From: Burkholderia sp. WP9
GTDB lineage: Bacteria > Pseudomonadota > Gammaproteobacteria > Burkholderiales > Burkholderiaceae
DNA: 64,000 nucleotides
Direction: 5' to 3'
Assembly (NCBI RefSeq): GCF_900104795.1
Contig: NZ_FNTG01000002.1
Span: 2,790,001 to 2,854,000, forward strand
Shown here: one piece after another, positions 8,241-17,849 of the stretch
How positions within the stretch are numbered: the stretch's first letter is position 1
Layout of the letters: the number at the start of each line of letters is the position of its first letter
Made by a program: the position numbers and the translations under genes
Notes under the pieces: model-generated
The model's input: only the letters and a program-made list of their open reading frames with translations
Database searches by the model: none
What the model was told of the DNA's origin: nothing

Positions 8241-9197
8241 ATGACGATCATGAAAACCTTAAACATCATCGACTCGCACACCGGCGGTGAACCGACCCGC
8301 CTCGTGGTGTCGGGCGGCCCGGATCTCGGCGGCGGTACGCTGGCGCAACGGCTCGAAGTATTCCGCACGCACTTCGACGACTGGCGCGCGGGCATCGTCA
8401 CCGAGCCGCGCGGCTCGGATGTGGTGGTGGGCGCGCTGCTCTGCGAGCCCGACGATCCCACGTGCGCGGCCGGCGTGATCTTTTTCAACAACGTCGGCTA
8501 CCTCGGCATGTGCGGGCACGGCACGATCGGGCTCGTCGTCTCGCTCGCGCACCTGGGACGGATCGGGCCGGGGCGCCATCGGATCGAGACGCCGGTCGGC
8601 GTTGTCGAAGCGACGCTCAACGAGGATGGCAGCGTCGCCGTACGCAACGTGCCGGCCTATCGCTATCGCGAGTCCGTGCAGGTGGAGGTGCCGGGCCACG
8701 GCGTGCTGACGGGCGACATCGGCTGGGGCGGCAACTGGTTCTTTCTCGTCGCCGATCATGGGCGCGCGTTGGAGGCTTCGCGTATCGGCGAATTGACGGC
8801 GTTCAGCGGAGCGATTCGCGACGCGCTGATCGCACAGCGCATCACCGGCGCGGAGGGTGCCTTGATCGACCACATCGAACTCTTTGGCCCCGGTTCGCGC
8901 GACGGTATCGACAGCCGCAGCTTCGTGCTCTGTCCCGGCAATGCGTACGACCGCTCGCCATGCGGCACGGGCACCAGCGCCAAAGTGGCCTGTCTCGCCG
9001 CCGACGGCAAGCTGGCCGAAGGGGCCGTGTGGCGGCAGGAAAGCATTATCGGCAGCGTGTTCGAGGCGAGCTATCGCCATGCCGGCGACGCCGTCCACGT
9101 GATTCCCACCATTACCGGCCACGCCTACATTACGGCGGAAGCGCGCCTGTGCTTCGACGAGCGTGATCCCTTTGCGTGGGGCATCCGCACGGCATGA
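8241..9197 (+). CDS. 4-hydroxyproline epimerase (proline racemase family)
   Basis: Cytoplasmic, cofactor-independent epimerase of 318 residues that converts trans-4-hydroxy-L-proline to cis-4-hydroxy-D-proline. Both catalytic cysteines are present: Cys91 in GMCGHGTIG and Cys241 in SPCGTGTSA. The N-terminus [12 protein letters not shown] is diagnostic of the family. An in-frame ATG at 8250 would give the shorter canonical MKTLNIID start; neither has a strong ribosome binding site. The stop overlaps the next gene by ATGA, so it is translationally coupled to the dehydrogenase subunit. Confidence 0.92.
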   Translation: MTIMKTLNIIDSHTGGEPTRLVVSGGPDLGGGTLAQRLEVFRTHFDDWRAGIVTEPRGSDVVVGALLCEPDDPTCAAGVIFFNNVGYLGMCGHGTIGLVVSLAHLGRIGPGRHRIETPVGVVEATLNEDGSVAVRNVPAYRYRESVQVEVPGHGVLTGDIGWGGNWFFLVADHGRALEASRIGELTAFSGAIRDALIAQRITGAEGALIDHIELFGPGSRDGIDSRSFVLCPGNAYDRSPCGTGTSAKVACLAADGKLAEGAVWRQESIIGSVFEASYRHAGDAVHVIPTITGHAYITAEARLCFDERDPFAWGIRTA

Positions 9198-10324
9198 CGG
9201 CAGACGTGTTGATCGTCGGGGCCGGCATTGTCGGCGCGGCGTGCGCGGCGGAACTGGCGGCGCTCGGCATGCGGGTCGACGTGTTCGACGCGCGGGGCAT
9301 CGGCGGCGGAGCGACGGCGGCGGGCATGGGCCACATCGTCGTGATGAACGACTCGCCGGCGGAATTCGCGCTGAGTCGGTATTCACGAGACTTGTGGCTT
9401 GAACTCGCGCCGCAGCTGCGCGCGCGCGACGCGTTCGCGCGCTGCGGCACGCTCTGGGTCGCAGCGGACGAAGAAGAGCAACACGCCGCCCGCGCGATGC
9501 ATGCCGCGTTCGAGGCTCAAGGCATGACAGCGCAACTGCTCGACGCGGCCGCGTTGCGGGCTTGCGAGCCGGCACTGGCGGCGTCGATGGCGGGCGGTTT
9601 GCGCATTGAACACGACAGCATCGTGTATGCGCCGACCGTTGCCGAATGGCTGCTGACGCAATCGCCGGCCGCCGCAAATATTCGCGTGTGCCTGGGTGCG
9701 GAGGTGACCTCGATCGGCGCGAACGGCCTCACGCTTGCCGACGGCGAACGTGTCGGCGCGGCGCACGTCGTCGTTGCCAATGGTCTGGGCGCGCAGCACC
9801 TCGTGCCGTCGCTGCCGCTGCAGCCGAAAAAGGGCCACCTGCTGATCACGGACCGCTATCCTGGCCTGATCCGGAATCAGTTGCTCGAACTCGGCTACAT
9901 CAAGAGCGCGCATCACGCGGCGGGCACGTCGGTGGCGTTCAATGCGCAACCGCGGCCCACGGGGCAATTGCTGATCGGCTCGTCGCGCCAGTTCGACAGC
10001 ACCGATCCCGCCGTCGACATGCCCGTGCTCGCGCAGATGCTGCAGCGCGCCGCGCACTACCTGCCTGTGCTGCCGACGCTCAACGGCATTCGCGCGTGGA
10101 CCGGATTTCGCGCGGCCACGCCGGACGGCCTGCCGATGATCGGCACGGCCGGCGATTTCGCGCCCGGCGTATGGCTTGCCGTCGGGCACGAGGGCCTGGG
10201 CGTGACGACCTCGCTCGCGAGCGCGAAGCTGCTTGCCGCGCAGATCGTGGCGAGCGTCGCGCCGATTGCGGTCGAGCCTTATCTACCTAAGCGTTTTGCC
10301 CGAAAGGTGGCCCATGACTCGTAG
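9194..10324 (+). CDS. D-hydroxyproline dehydrogenase, DadA-like FAD subunit
   Basis: A 376-residue FAD flavoprotein of the D-amino-acid oxidase (DAO) fold. The dinucleotide-binding motif [18 protein letters not shown] is at residues 4-21, and near the C-terminus [14 protein letters not shown] and VGHEGLGVT are the usual second FAD contacts. With the 2Fe-2S protein and the second flavoprotein that follow, it matches the heterotrimeric hydroxyproline dehydrogenase that oxidises cis-4-hydroxy-D-proline. It starts within the stop of the epimerase (ATGA) and overlaps the next gene by 11 bases. Confidence 0.88.
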   Translation: MTADVLIVGAGIVGAACAAELAALGMRVDVFDARGIGGGATAAGMGHIVVMNDSPAEFALSRYSRDLWLELAPQLRARDAFARCGTLWVAADEEEQHAARAMHAAFEAQGMTAQLLDAAALRACEPALAASMAGGLRIEHDSIVYAPTVAEWLLTQSPAAANIRVCLGAEVTSIGANGLTLADGERVGAAHVVVANGLGAQHLVPSLPLQPKKGHLLITDRYPGLIRNQLLELGYIKSAHHAAGTSVAFNAQPRPTGQLLIGSSRQFDSTDPAVDMPVLAQMLQRAAHYLPVLPTLNGIRAWTGFRAATPDGLPMIGTAGDFAPGVWLAVGHEGLGVTTSLASAKLLAAQIVASVAPIAVEPYLPKRFARKVAHDS

Positions 10325-10592
10325 CAGCGACGCGGCAAGCATCCACTTGACGATCGACGGCCGGAGTATCGCTGTCGCGCCCGGCACGACCGTGGCCGCT
10401 GCGCTCGTGCTGGCGGGTATTCGCAGCACGCGGATCTCGGTGAGCGGCGAGCCTCGCGCCGCGCTGTGCGGCATGGGCGTGTGCCAGGAATGTCGCGTGA
10501 CGATCGACGGCCGGGCGCATGTGCTGGCGTGCCAGGCCGTGTGCCGGCAGGACCAGGTCGTTCGTACCAACGTTGCGGTGAACATGCCTTGA
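10314..10592 (+). CDS. (2Fe-2S)-binding subunit of hydroxyproline dehydrogenase
   Basis: A 92-residue ferredoxin-like protein with the cysteine pattern CGMGVCQEC followed by CQAVC, typical of the small subunit in D-hydroxyproline and opine/sarcosine-type dehydrogenases. Its start overlaps the preceding gene's end. It should pass electrons between the two flavoprotein subunits. The spacing of 82 bases to the next gene is longer than elsewhere in the operon. Confidence 0.88.
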   Translation: MTRSSDAASIHLTIDGRSIAVAPGTTVAAALVLAGIRSTRISVSGEPRAALCGMGVCQECRVTIDGRAHVLACQAVCRQDQVVRTNVAVNMP

Positions 10593-10674
10593 AACAGCCA
10601 TTCGACATCGAAGGCGGAGGGCGTTCTCTGGCGCAATCCCGTCTCGGCCGACTCGACGACGTGCCAGCCACACT

Positions 10675-11958
10675 ATGAAACAACACTTCGAGATCGTCAT
10701 TGTCGGCGCGGGTCCGGCCGGCTTGAACGCCGCGCACGCTGCCGCGCGCACGGGAGCCACGGTCGCTCTGCTGGACGACAATCCACGCGCCGGCGGCCAG
10801 ATCTGGCGGCAAGGTCCGGGCGATTCGCCGCAAGCGCCGTTGCGTCACCTCCTCGACGCGCTGAGCGGGCAAGGCAACCTCACGCATTGGCCGTCGACTC
10901 GCGTGGTTGCGCCGCTGGATTCACGCGGGTTGTTGCTCGAATCCGCGCAGCACGGCGGCACGTGTATCGCGTATGAGCGCCTGATTCTTGCGACCGGCGC
11001 GCGAGAGCGGCTCTTGCCATTCCCAGGCTGGACATTGCCGGGCGTGACCGGCGCGGGCGCGCTGCAGGCGCTCATCAAGGGCGGCATGCCGGTGCGTGGC
11101 GAGCGGATCGTGATTGCCGGCAGCGGTCCGTTGCTGATCGCCGCGCTCGCCACGGCGCGCGCGGCGGGGGCGCAGGTGGTGGCGGTGGTGGAGCAGGCGT
11201 CGGCGTTCGACGTCGCGCGTTTCGGCGTCTCCCTGCTGGCCGAGCCCGCCAAGTTGCGGCAAGCCGTCGGCATGACGCGCGGGTTCGCGGGCCTGAATTA
11301 CTGGACCGGCAGTATCGTCGAAGCGGCGCATGGGGACGGCCGCGTCGAGCGTGTCACCATCGCGCGCGGGCCGGGGAGGCGCGTCACGCTCGATTGCGAC
11401 CGCATCGCGTGCGGCTATGGGCTCGTGCCGAACGTCACGCTGGCGCAAGCGCTCGGCTGCGCGATTGGCGAGGCGGGCGAGATTGTCGTCGACGGCGAAC
11501 AGCGCACATCGGTGGAGAACGTGTTCGCGGCGGGCGAGTGTACCGGGGTCGGCGGCGCCGAGCTGGCCGGTGTGGAGGGCGAGATCGCCGGCCTCGCTGC
11601 AAGCGGCGCGGCAGCGGTCCACGCGGCGCTCGACACGCAGCGGGCGCGATGGCGCGGGTTCGGCCGACGCGTCGACGCGGCCTTCGCCCTGCGCGCCGCC
11701 GCACGCACGCCGCCCGCTGACGCCACGCTGCTGTGCCGCTGCGAGGACGTGAGCATCGGCGAAGTCCGCGAGTTTGCGAACTCGCGCGACGCCAAGCTGC
11801 ATACCCGCTGCGGCATGGGCGCCTGTCAGGGAAGGATTTGCGGCGCGGCGGCGAGCCTGTATTTCGGTTGGGAGGCCGCGGCGCCGCGCCCGCCTTTCAG
11901 CCCGGCGCAAATCGGCACCTTGATGGCGGCGAATGTGGAGCCGCCGCCAACCGAATAA
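10675..11958 (+). CDS. Hydroxyproline dehydrogenase, second FAD subunit with BFD-like C-terminus
   Basis: A 427-residue pyridine-nucleotide-disulfide-oxidoreductase-like flavoprotein. It has an N-terminal FAD motif (IVIVGAGPAGLNAAHAA), a second Rossmann motif near residue 145 (IVIAGSGPLLIAA) and the GECTGVGGAELAGVEG segment. The C-terminus has a BFD-like [2Fe-2S] motif: CRCEDVSIGE, then CGMGACQGRICG. This is the alpha subunit layout of heteromeric hydroxyproline and opine dehydrogenases, and it closes the catabolic operon. Confidence 0.88.
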   Translation: MKQHFEIVIVGAGPAGLNAAHAAARTGATVALLDDNPRAGGQIWRQGPGDSPQAPLRHLLDALSGQGNLTHWPSTRVVAPLDSRGLLLESAQHGGTCIAYERLILATGARERLLPFPGWTLPGVTGAGALQALIKGGMPVRGERIVIAGSGPLLIAALATARAAGAQVVAVVEQASAFDVARFGVSLLAEPAKLRQAVGMTRGFAGLNYWTGSIVEAAHGDGRVERVTIARGPGRRVTLDCDRIACGYGLVPNVTLAQALGCAIGEAGEIVVDGEQRTSVENVFAAGECTGVGGAELAGVEGEIAGLAASGAAAVHAALDTQRARWRGFGRRVDAAFALRAAARTPPADATLLCRCEDVSIGEVREFANSRDAKLHTRCGMGACQGRICGAAASLYFGWEAAAPRPPFSPAQIGTLMAANVEPPPTE

Positions 11959-12109
11959 GCTGTTCGCCCACAGGCCGTGTGGACGCTGGCCGGCGGATAT
12001 TGTTCGGCCGCGGCGCGGACCTATAATCGATCGCACGCGTCGACCGCCATCCTGCAACGGCGGTCGCGCCCTCCAATGCCCCATCAACGCACGGACCAAC
12101 GAGACCCGC

Positions 12110-12880
12110 ATGATGAACACGCTGGCTCATCCGCTCGATACGGACGACGCAACGCTGTCCGGCATGCTGTCGCACTTCAGGCTGCTGGAGCCGGTGTTCG
12201 ACGCGATGCCGGATGTCGTGTTCTTCGTCAAGGACGCCGAGGCGCGCTATGCGCTGGTGAACCGCACGCTCGCGTCCCGCTGTGGCTTCAAGGAAAAGGC
12301 GGCGCTGCTCGGCAAGACCGCCGAGGACGTGTTTCCGCGCCGCTTTGGGCGCATCTATACGGCGCAGGACAAGGCGATCATCAACGTCGGCAATCAGCTG
12401 ATCGACCAACTGGAACTGCATCTGTATCCCGGCAGGCAGCCGGGCTGGTGTCTGACCTGCAAGCAGCCGCTGCGGGATGCGGCGGGCAAGGTGGTCGGCC
12501 TCGCCGGCATTTCCCGCGACCTGAAAGCGGACGAAAGCAGTCATCCGGCCTACAGCCGACTCGCCGCGGTGGTGCAGTCCATCCAGGCAAACTACGTTCA
12601 GCCTTTGAATCTGAAGCAGCTTGCGGCGATGGCCGATATGTCGGTCGCGCAACTGGAGCGCTATTTTCACAAGGTGTTTCATCTGACGCCGCGCCAGGTC
12701 TTGCTGAAGGCCCGGCTTGACGCCGCGACGGCGCTGCTGGTCTCGCACGACAAGGTCACCGACGTCGCCGCGCTGTGCGGCTACACCGACCACAGCGCGT
12801 TCACGAGACAATTCAAGGCGACCGTCGGCGTGACGCCGACCGAATACCGCATGCTGCTGCACGGCACTTCGCGGAGCTGA
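12110..12880 (+). CDS. PAS domain-containing AraC family regulator
   Basis: A 256-residue transcription factor. Residues about 20-130 form a PAS-like sensor (VFDAMPDVVFFVKDAEARYALVN, ending in GKVVGLAGISRDL). Residues about 150-250 form the two-helix-turn-helix AraC domain (LNLKQLAAMADMSVAQLERYF and VTDVAALCGYTDHSAFTRQFK). It sits at the 3' end of the hydroxyproline genes on the same strand and is the best candidate for their activator. That link is positional inference. Confidence 0.88.
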   Translation: MMNTLAHPLDTDDATLSGMLSHFRLLEPVFDAMPDVVFFVKDAEARYALVNRTLASRCGFKEKAALLGKTAEDVFPRRFGRIYTAQDKAIINVGNQLIDQLELHLYPGRQPGWCLTCKQPLRDAAGKVVGLAGISRDLKADESSHPAYSRLAAVVQSIQANYVQPLNLKQLAAMADMSVAQLERYFHKVFHLTPRQVLLKARLDAATALLVSHDKVTDVAALCGYTDHSAFTRQFKATVGVTPTEYRMLLHGTSRS

Positions 12881-12890
12881 ATCGCCGGAC

Positions 12891-13220
12891 ATGGCTCGTC
12901 GCAAGCATCACTACTATGTCTACGTCGTCGCGCTGGACGACAAGGTGTGGAACGAGGCGCGCTTTCGGCGCGCGAATCCGGACTACCGGTTCGACAAGCC
13001 TTGCGTCTATGTGGGTATGACGGGACTGGACCCGGATCTACGCTTTGACCGGCATAAGGCCGGCATTCAGGCCAATCGCTATGTGCGCGATTACGGGTTG
13101 CGGCTCGTGCCTGAGTTATATGAGGTGTTCAATCCCATGCCTTACCGCGGCGCACAGGATATGGAAGTGGAACTGGCGATTGGACTGCGCGAAGCGGGCT
13201 ACGGCGTGTGGCAGGCGTGA
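12891..13220 (+). CDS. GIY-YIG nuclease-like small protein
   Basis: A 109-residue soluble protein. YVYVVAL near the N-terminus and CVYVGMTGL about 30 residues later resemble the GIY and YIG strands of the GIY-YIG fold, followed by RFDRHKAG where the catalytic Arg would lie. A conserved-looking Glu follows late (MEVELA). The fold supports nuclease activity, but a short stand-alone protein may have a different role. It begins 10 bases after the AraC gene. Confidence 0.65.
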   Translation: MARRKHHYYVYVVALDDKVWNEARFRRANPDYRFDKPCVYVGMTGLDPDLRFDRHKAGIQANRYVRDYGLRLVPELYEVFNPMPYRGAQDMEVELAIGLREAGYGVWQA

Positions 13221-13328
13221 GTTGCGCGATCCGGCCGTGGCGTTTGTCAGCGGGGCTCGTCACCGCTTGACCGCCTAAGGGGCTCAAGCCTGGGCGCGCG
13301 CCTTTGAATGCGGTTATCGCGGCGCGCG

Positions 13329-13589
13329 TTACTTCACACCGAGGCCACGCAGCACGGCGTTGCCTTCAGGCGTCAAACGGATATGCGAATTGCCGGCGTC
13401 GCTGGAAACCGTTTCAATCAGTCCGGCTTCGTGAAGCTGCGGAATCTCGGGTTTGGCGGACGCGTCGATCGGCGCGTGCAGCAACAGCAGCAACGTCGCC
13501 AGTTCGTGGTGGCTCAGCAAGCGGCGCAGGATGGTAGGCCGCTTTGCCGGCGCCGCGGCGTCGTTAGTGTTCGAATCGGGCTGGTTCAT
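13329..13589 (-). CDS. Small hypothetical protein with winged-helix-like sequence
   Basis: An 86-residue soluble protein. The central region (LSHHELATLLLLLHAPIDA, then IPQLHEAGLIETVS and RLTPEGNAVLRGLGV) resembles a minimal winged helix such as MarR or PadR proteins carry, without their extra helices. I do not recognise a named family. Start chosen at 13589 (MNQPDSN); an ATG nine bases upstream is possible. Confidence 0.6.
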   Translation of the reverse strand: MNQPDSNTNDAAAPAKRPTILRRLLSHHELATLLLLLHAPIDASAKPEIPQLHEAGLIETVSSDAGNSHIRLTPEGNAVLRGLGVK

Positions 13590-13636
13590 GGTGCGCACCT
13601 TGTGCGGGTTAGTGTCGACTGGATGATGCGGACGAA

Positions 13637-13657
13637 GTCTTAAACGATTCTTAAGAC
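13637..13657. promoter_or_regulatory. Inverted repeat upstream of the small winged-helix gene
   Basis: GTCTTAA and TTAAGAC flank a 7-base spacer, about 50 bases upstream of the minus-strand start at 13589. The position fits an operator, possibly autoregulatory. It lacks the features of a terminator. Confidence 0.4.
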
Positions 13658-13745
13658 ACCATTATCCTGTAACACCGTGACACGAAGATTGCACCGACCC
13701 AAGTTACCGTTTGTCACACTTACACGCGCTTTCGGCCGCAAACCC

Positions 13746-14078
13746 TTACGGGGCGCAGGTTTTGCCCGCTGTCTCGATCCACAGGTTGTTCACGTGGCGT
13801 TTGCCCGCGTAGAAACGGTAAGTCGTGGCGCCATTGTCGCTGCGTACTTTGACGATATTCGAATCGCCGAAGTCGAGCATCTGGCCTTGCGGAATCGCCG
13901 TGGATTTGAACGCGGCGTTGTGGCTGGAGGCCACTTGCGTCAGACACGAGACCACGTCGTTGACGGAGCGCTGCGTGGTGGTGTCCGCGACGGGCTCGCC
14001 GGCATCCGGATTCTTCTGGAAGTACGCACACGCGCTGAGAAGCAGGGGAACTGACAGGACTACGGCAAACTTCTTCAT
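13746..14078 (-). CDS. Small lipoprotein
   Basis: A 110-residue exported protein. It begins MKKFAVVLSVPLLLSAC, a short signal with the lipobox LSAC, so Cys17 should be lipidated. The mature part has two further cysteines, one near the middle (VVSCLTQ) and one at the end (GKTCAP), which could form a disulfide. Start 14078 is preceded by AGGAGA. No family is recognised beyond a small periplasmic lipoprotein. Confidence 0.75.
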   Translation of the reverse strand: MKKFAVVLSVPLLLSACAYFQKNPDAGEPVADTTTQRSVNDVVSCLTQVASSHNAAFKSTAIPQGQMLDFGDSNIVKVRSDNGATTYRFYAGKRHVNNLWIETAGKTCAP

Positions 14079-14269
14079 ATCTCTCCTGGCGTTACATTCG
14101 GCTGACAGTACGTGCGACGCCCGCACATGGCACAGCCGCGCGGCATGGACCGCGAAATCAGGTGCCATTATATCGGTGCGGCGCGGCTCCACAGTCGATG
14201 CCGCACGCGCCGTGCCCGGCTGGCCCCGCCGGACGGACCTTCCTGTGCCTGTGCGACCCGCCGGAAAGC

Positions 14270-16153
14270 CTATTTGCGGCGCTGCGCTTGCGCGGCAAGC
14301 CGCACGGCGGCATTGGCCGCGCCATAGCCGTCGTAACCGCCGCGCCGCTCGACGATTTCCATGAAGAAACGCTGGTCGAGCTGTTCCGTGTAAGCGTGGA
14401 AAAATTCGCCACCCCGCTCGTCGCGGTCGTACAGGATGTTATTGGCGCGCAGCGCCTCCAGCGTCTCGTCCGGCAAGGCGTAGCGAGCGGCGAGATCCTC
14501 GTAGTAATTGCGCGGAATGCGCAACACCGGCAAGCCGTCGGCGACGAACTCGGGCATCGCGCTGAAAATGTCGCCGGTGCTGAAAGCGACGTGGTTCAGG
14601 CCGGACCCGTGATACGTGTGCAGCGCCTCGGCTACCGCCGTGTGATGGTCCACGGAGGCATTCAGCACGATGCGCACCGAGCCGTCGCGGCTGCGCAGCG
14701 CGCGGCTGCGTACGAGACCGTAGGGATCGGGCACCAGCACGCCTGGTTCGGCGTCGAACCCCAAGGCGGTTCGCAGGAACAGCACCCACGTATCCAGCGA
14801 ATTCGCCGGCACCGACAGGCAAACATGGTCGATACGGCTGAGCGGCCCGACTTCGGTCGGACCGTTGATGTCGGTGAGAACGAAATCGGCCTCGAACAAG
14901 GTGGGCTGATCCGGCGTTTCGTCGACGAAATAATTCAGGCTGCTGTCCGGCGCCTGCACGGCGGGCAGCACGCGTTCGTTCGGCCCGATCTGCCCGGAGA
15001 ACGGCGCGTAGCCGAAGCCGGCGGCGCGCTCGAACGCCTGATGGGCGTCGTCCACGCGAAACGCCGACGCGCACAGCGACAAACCATGTTGCTGGAAAAA
15101 CGCATTGGCGAACGAATCCGGCTCGGCGTTCAGCACGATCGAAGCCGCGCCGTGCTGGTAAAGCGTGACCTCTTTCGAACGATGCCGGCCGGCCTCGCGA
15201 AAGCGCAGTTTGCCGAGCCAGTCGACGAGTTGCGCGCGCGTGCCGTGGTCCACGGCGAATTCGAGGAACTGATAGCCGACGTGCGCGGGCGCCGCGGGCG
15301 AGCGGTACAGGTCGCCGACCGGCTGCTGCGTGGATTCGAGCAGCGCGCGGGTCTGCTCCTCGAGGAACAGCAGCGAACGATGGCCGTCCGCGGCCGTGAT
15401 GGTGGTGGGCGCGGCGCGAAAGCCGTCGTTGAAGATTTCCAGTGAAAGCGGCCCGCGATAGCCCGTTTTCACGACCTGCGCGGTGAAATTGGCGAGATCG
15501 AAATCGCCCTGGCCCGGGAAGCAGCGATAGTGGCGGCTCCATTCGAGCACGTCCATGGCGAGCTTCGGCGCGTCGGCGATCTGCACGAAGGCGATGCGTT
15601 CGCCCGGAATATCGGCGATACCGTCCACCGTGTCGTTCAACGAAAGCGTGTGAAAGCTGTCGAGCACGAGCCCGAGATTGGGATGATTGACGGCATTCAC
15701 GAGTTTCCACGCGTGCCGGTACGTCTTGACGTGTTTGCCCCACGCGAGCGCTTCGTAGCCCGCGATCACACCGGCAGCCTGGGCGGCGCGGGCCAGCGCG
15801 CCGAGCTGGTCGGTCATCAGCGAATCGTCGCCGATGGTGTCGGGCGACACGTTGCTGCACACCAGAATGCGGTCCGTACCCAGTTCATGCATGACGTCGA
15901 ACTTGCGCTTTGCGCGGTCGAGATTGCGCTCGAGGCGCTCCGGGCTGACACCGTCGAAATCGCGAAACGGCTGAAACAGCATGATCTTCAGCCCGAGATC
16001 TTCGGCGATGCGCCGCACGTCGGCGGGCGAACCGTCGAAATACAGCAAGTCGTTCTCGAAGATCTCGACGCCTTCGAAGCCCGCCGCCTGGATCGCGGTC
16101 AGCTTCTCGACAAGGGTTCCGCTGATCGACACGGTGGCAATCGAACGTTGCAT
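14270..16153 (-). CDS. quiC: QuiC1-type 3-dehydroshikimate dehydratase fused to an HPPD-like domain
   Basis: A 627-residue two-domain enzyme. Residues 1 to about 285 are a xylose-isomerase-like TIM barrel that dehydrates 3-dehydroshikimate to protocatechuate; the metal ligands Glu134 (YEALAW), Asp165 (LVLDSFH), Gln191 (FVQIAD) and Glu239 (SLEIF) are all in place. Residues about 300-620 resemble 4-hydroxyphenylpyruvate dioxygenase, with candidate ligands in DHVCLSVP, LNHVAFST and FFMEIVER. This bidomain arrangement is known for Pseudomonas QuiC1. Start 16153 follows GGAG. It is divergent from AroQ, which makes the substrate. Confidence 0.92.
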   Translation of the reverse strand: MQRSIATVSISGTLVEKLTAIQAAGFEGVEIFENDLLYFDGSPADVRRIAEDLGLKIMLFQPFRDFDGVSPERLERNLDRAKRKFDVMHELGTDRILVCSNVSPDTIGDDSLMTDQLGALARAAQAAGVIAGYEALAWGKHVKTYRHAWKLVNAVNHPNLGLVLDSFHTLSLNDTVDGIADIPGERIAFVQIADAPKLAMDVLEWSRHYRCFPGQGDFDLANFTAQVVKTGYRGPLSLEIFNDGFRAAPTTITAADGHRSLLFLEEQTRALLESTQQPVGDLYRSPAAPAHVGYQFLEFAVDHGTRAQLVDWLGKLRFREAGRHRSKEVTLYQHGAASIVLNAEPDSFANAFFQQHGLSLCASAFRVDDAHQAFERAAGFGYAPFSGQIGPNERVLPAVQAPDSSLNYFVDETPDQPTLFEADFVLTDINGPTEVGPLSRIDHVCLSVPANSLDTWVLFLRTALGFDAEPGVLVPDPYGLVRSRALRSRDGSVRIVLNASVDHHTAVAEALHTYHGSGLNHVAFSTGDIFSAMPEFVADGLPVLRIPRNYYEDLAARYALPDETLEALRANNILYDRDERGGEFFHAYTEQLDQRFFMEIVERRGGYDGYGAANAAVRLAAQAQRRK

Positions 16154-16328
16154 GGACGGCTCCTGCAAAAACAATCAAACGGCTGTTGGATAAGGCGCGC
16201 AACGGCGTCTCGCGCGGCACTGGCAGGCGCCGGCGGCAGGCATGCTGCATTGCGCAAAATGGGCCAGTTCGTTACTTATGTCAGCAAGACACAGGCCACA
16301 ATGGTCCACGCTAACCGAAGTTTCCGAC

Positions 16329-16342
16329 AGTTTATACAAACT
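16329..16342. promoter_or_regulatory. Inverted repeat in the quiC-aroQ divergent promoter region
   Basis: AGTTT, a 4-base spacer and AAACT sit in an A/T-rich part of the 320-base gap between the divergent genes. The region (16320-16375) is the obvious control point for both transcripts and could bind the TetR protein at 19299. The arms are short, so this is tentative. Confidence 0.3.
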
Positions 16343-16473
16343 AACTAGATGGTACAAATTCGTAGAAACCCCGAATGACGACGGCGGCCAATGCGCGCAC
16401 ACTTCGGTCACGTTGCCAGAGCACCGCGGTCGCCGTGGTTGGCTTCAGGCCTCACTTTGCAGGAGTGGATCTC

Positions 16474-16929
16474 ATGAGTTTTGCCTCCGTACTGGTCCTC
16501 AATGGACCGAATCTCAATTTGCTCGGCACGCGCGAGCCGGCCATCTACGGCTCGGAAACGCTCGACGACATCGCGAAACTCTGCCGCGATGCCGGCGAGC
16601 GGCTGGATCTGTCGATCGACTTCTGCCAGTCGAACGCCGAGCATCAACTGATCGACTGGCTGCACGCGTCGCGGACCAAGGTCGATGGCATCGTGATCAA
16701 TCCGGCGGCTTACACGCATACCTCGGTTGCCATCGCCGACGCGCTTTCCGCGATCGAAAAGCCGGTGATCGAAGTGCATATTTCAAACGTGCATCGCCGC
16801 GAGGCGTTCCGGCACCACTCGTACGTGTCGGCGGTGGCGGAGGCGGTCATCATCGGTTGCGGCACGCAAGGCTATGTACTGGCGTTGGAGCGGATGGCCA
16901 GCATTCTTAAGCATAGGGCGGCGAAATGA
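16474..16929 (+). CDS. aroQ: Type II 3-dehydroquinate dehydratase
   Basis: A 151-residue flavodoxin-like dodecameric enzyme that interconverts 3-dehydroquinate and 3-dehydroshikimate. The signature [20 protein letters not shown] gives catalytic Arg20 and Tyr25; NPAAYTHTS and IEVHISN (His102) complete the active site. AGGAG precedes ATG 16474. Its neighbours (quiC divergent, AroE-like dehydrogenase overlapping by ATGA) indicate a catabolic quinate/shikimate role rather than the housekeeping copy. Confidence 0.95.
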   Translation: MSFASVLVLNGPNLNLLGTREPAIYGSETLDDIAKLCRDAGERLDLSIDFCQSNAEHQLIDWLHASRTKVDGIVINPAAYTHTSVAIADALSAIEKPVIEVHISNVHRREAFRHHSYVSAVAEAVIIGCGTQGYVLALERMASILKHRAAK

Positions 16930-17804
16930 ACTCACAAGCGAACTCACAAGCAACACCTCATTCCTATCTGGTCGGTCTGATCGGATCGGGCATTGGCGGA
17001 TCGCTGACGCCCGCGATGCACGAGGAAGAGGGCAGCAAGCTCGGCCTGCACTACGTGTACCGGCGTATCGACCTGGAAGCGTTGAAGCTCGACATCGCCG
17101 CACTGCCTGATCTGCTCACGGCCGCCGAACGCATGGGCTTCAACGGCCTGAACATCACATATCCGTGCAAGCAGGCCGTAATTCCCCTGCTCGACGAACT
17201 GTCCGACGACGCGCGCGCGCTCGGCGCGGTCAACACGGTCCTGTTCAAGGACGGCAAACGTATCGGCCACAACACGGACTGGTCCGGTTTCGCCCGCGCG
17301 TTCCAGCGCGGCTTGCCGGACGTGTCGCTGGAGCGCGTCGTGCAACTGGGCGCGGGCGGCGCCGGCGCGGCGGTCGCGCACGCCGCGCTGAACATGGGCG
17401 CGAAATCGCTCACGCTATTCGATGTGGATGCCACGCGCGCCGCCTCGCTAGCCGAGGAATTGCAGAAGCGTTTTCCTGCCGCCGCGGTCAGCGCCGGCAG
17501 TTCGCTCGCCGAGTCGCTCGCGGCCGCCAATGGCCTGATTCACGCCACCCCCACCGGCATGGCGAAATTGCCCGGCTTGCCCCTGCCGGTCGAATTGCTG
17601 CACCGCGATTTGTGGGTGGCGGACATCGTCTATTTTCCGATCCGCACCGCGCTGCTGGAGGCGGCCGAAGCAATCGGCTGCCGCACGCTGAGCGGCGGCG
17701 GCATGGCGGTGTATCAGGCGGTCGACGCCATGCGCATCTTCACCGGTCTCGAACCCGACGCCGAGCGGGTGTACAGCCATTTTCAATCGTTGCTGCAACG
17801 CTAA
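16926..17804 (+). CDS. Shikimate/quinate 5-dehydrogenase (AroE/YdiB family)
   Basis: A 292-residue NAD(P)-dependent oxidoreductase. The substrate-binding SLTPAMHE, catalytic Lys in NITYPCKQ, Asp in HNTDWSGF and nucleotide-binding [13 protein letters not shown] are present in family order. In this operon it should oxidise shikimate or quinate for catabolism. Its ATG overlaps the aroQ stop (ATGA), so the two are coupled. Cofactor preference cannot be told with confidence from the sequence alone. Confidence 0.92.
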   Translation: MNSQANSQATPHSYLVGLIGSGIGGSLTPAMHEEEGSKLGLHYVYRRIDLEALKLDIAALPDLLTAAERMGFNGLNITYPCKQAVIPLLDELSDDARALGAVNTVLFKDGKRIGHNTDWSGFARAFQRGLPDVSLERVVQLGAGGAGAAVAHAALNMGAKSLTLFDVDATRAASLAEELQKRFPAAAVSAGSSLAESLAAANGLIHATPTGMAKLPGLPLPVELLHRDLWVADIVYFPIRTALLEAAEAIGCRTLSGGGMAVYQAVDAMRIFTGLEPDAERVYSHFQSLLQR

Positions 17805-17849
17805 GCGGCAGCGCACCAACCGCTAACAAGCAGAGGAGACGATCACCAC

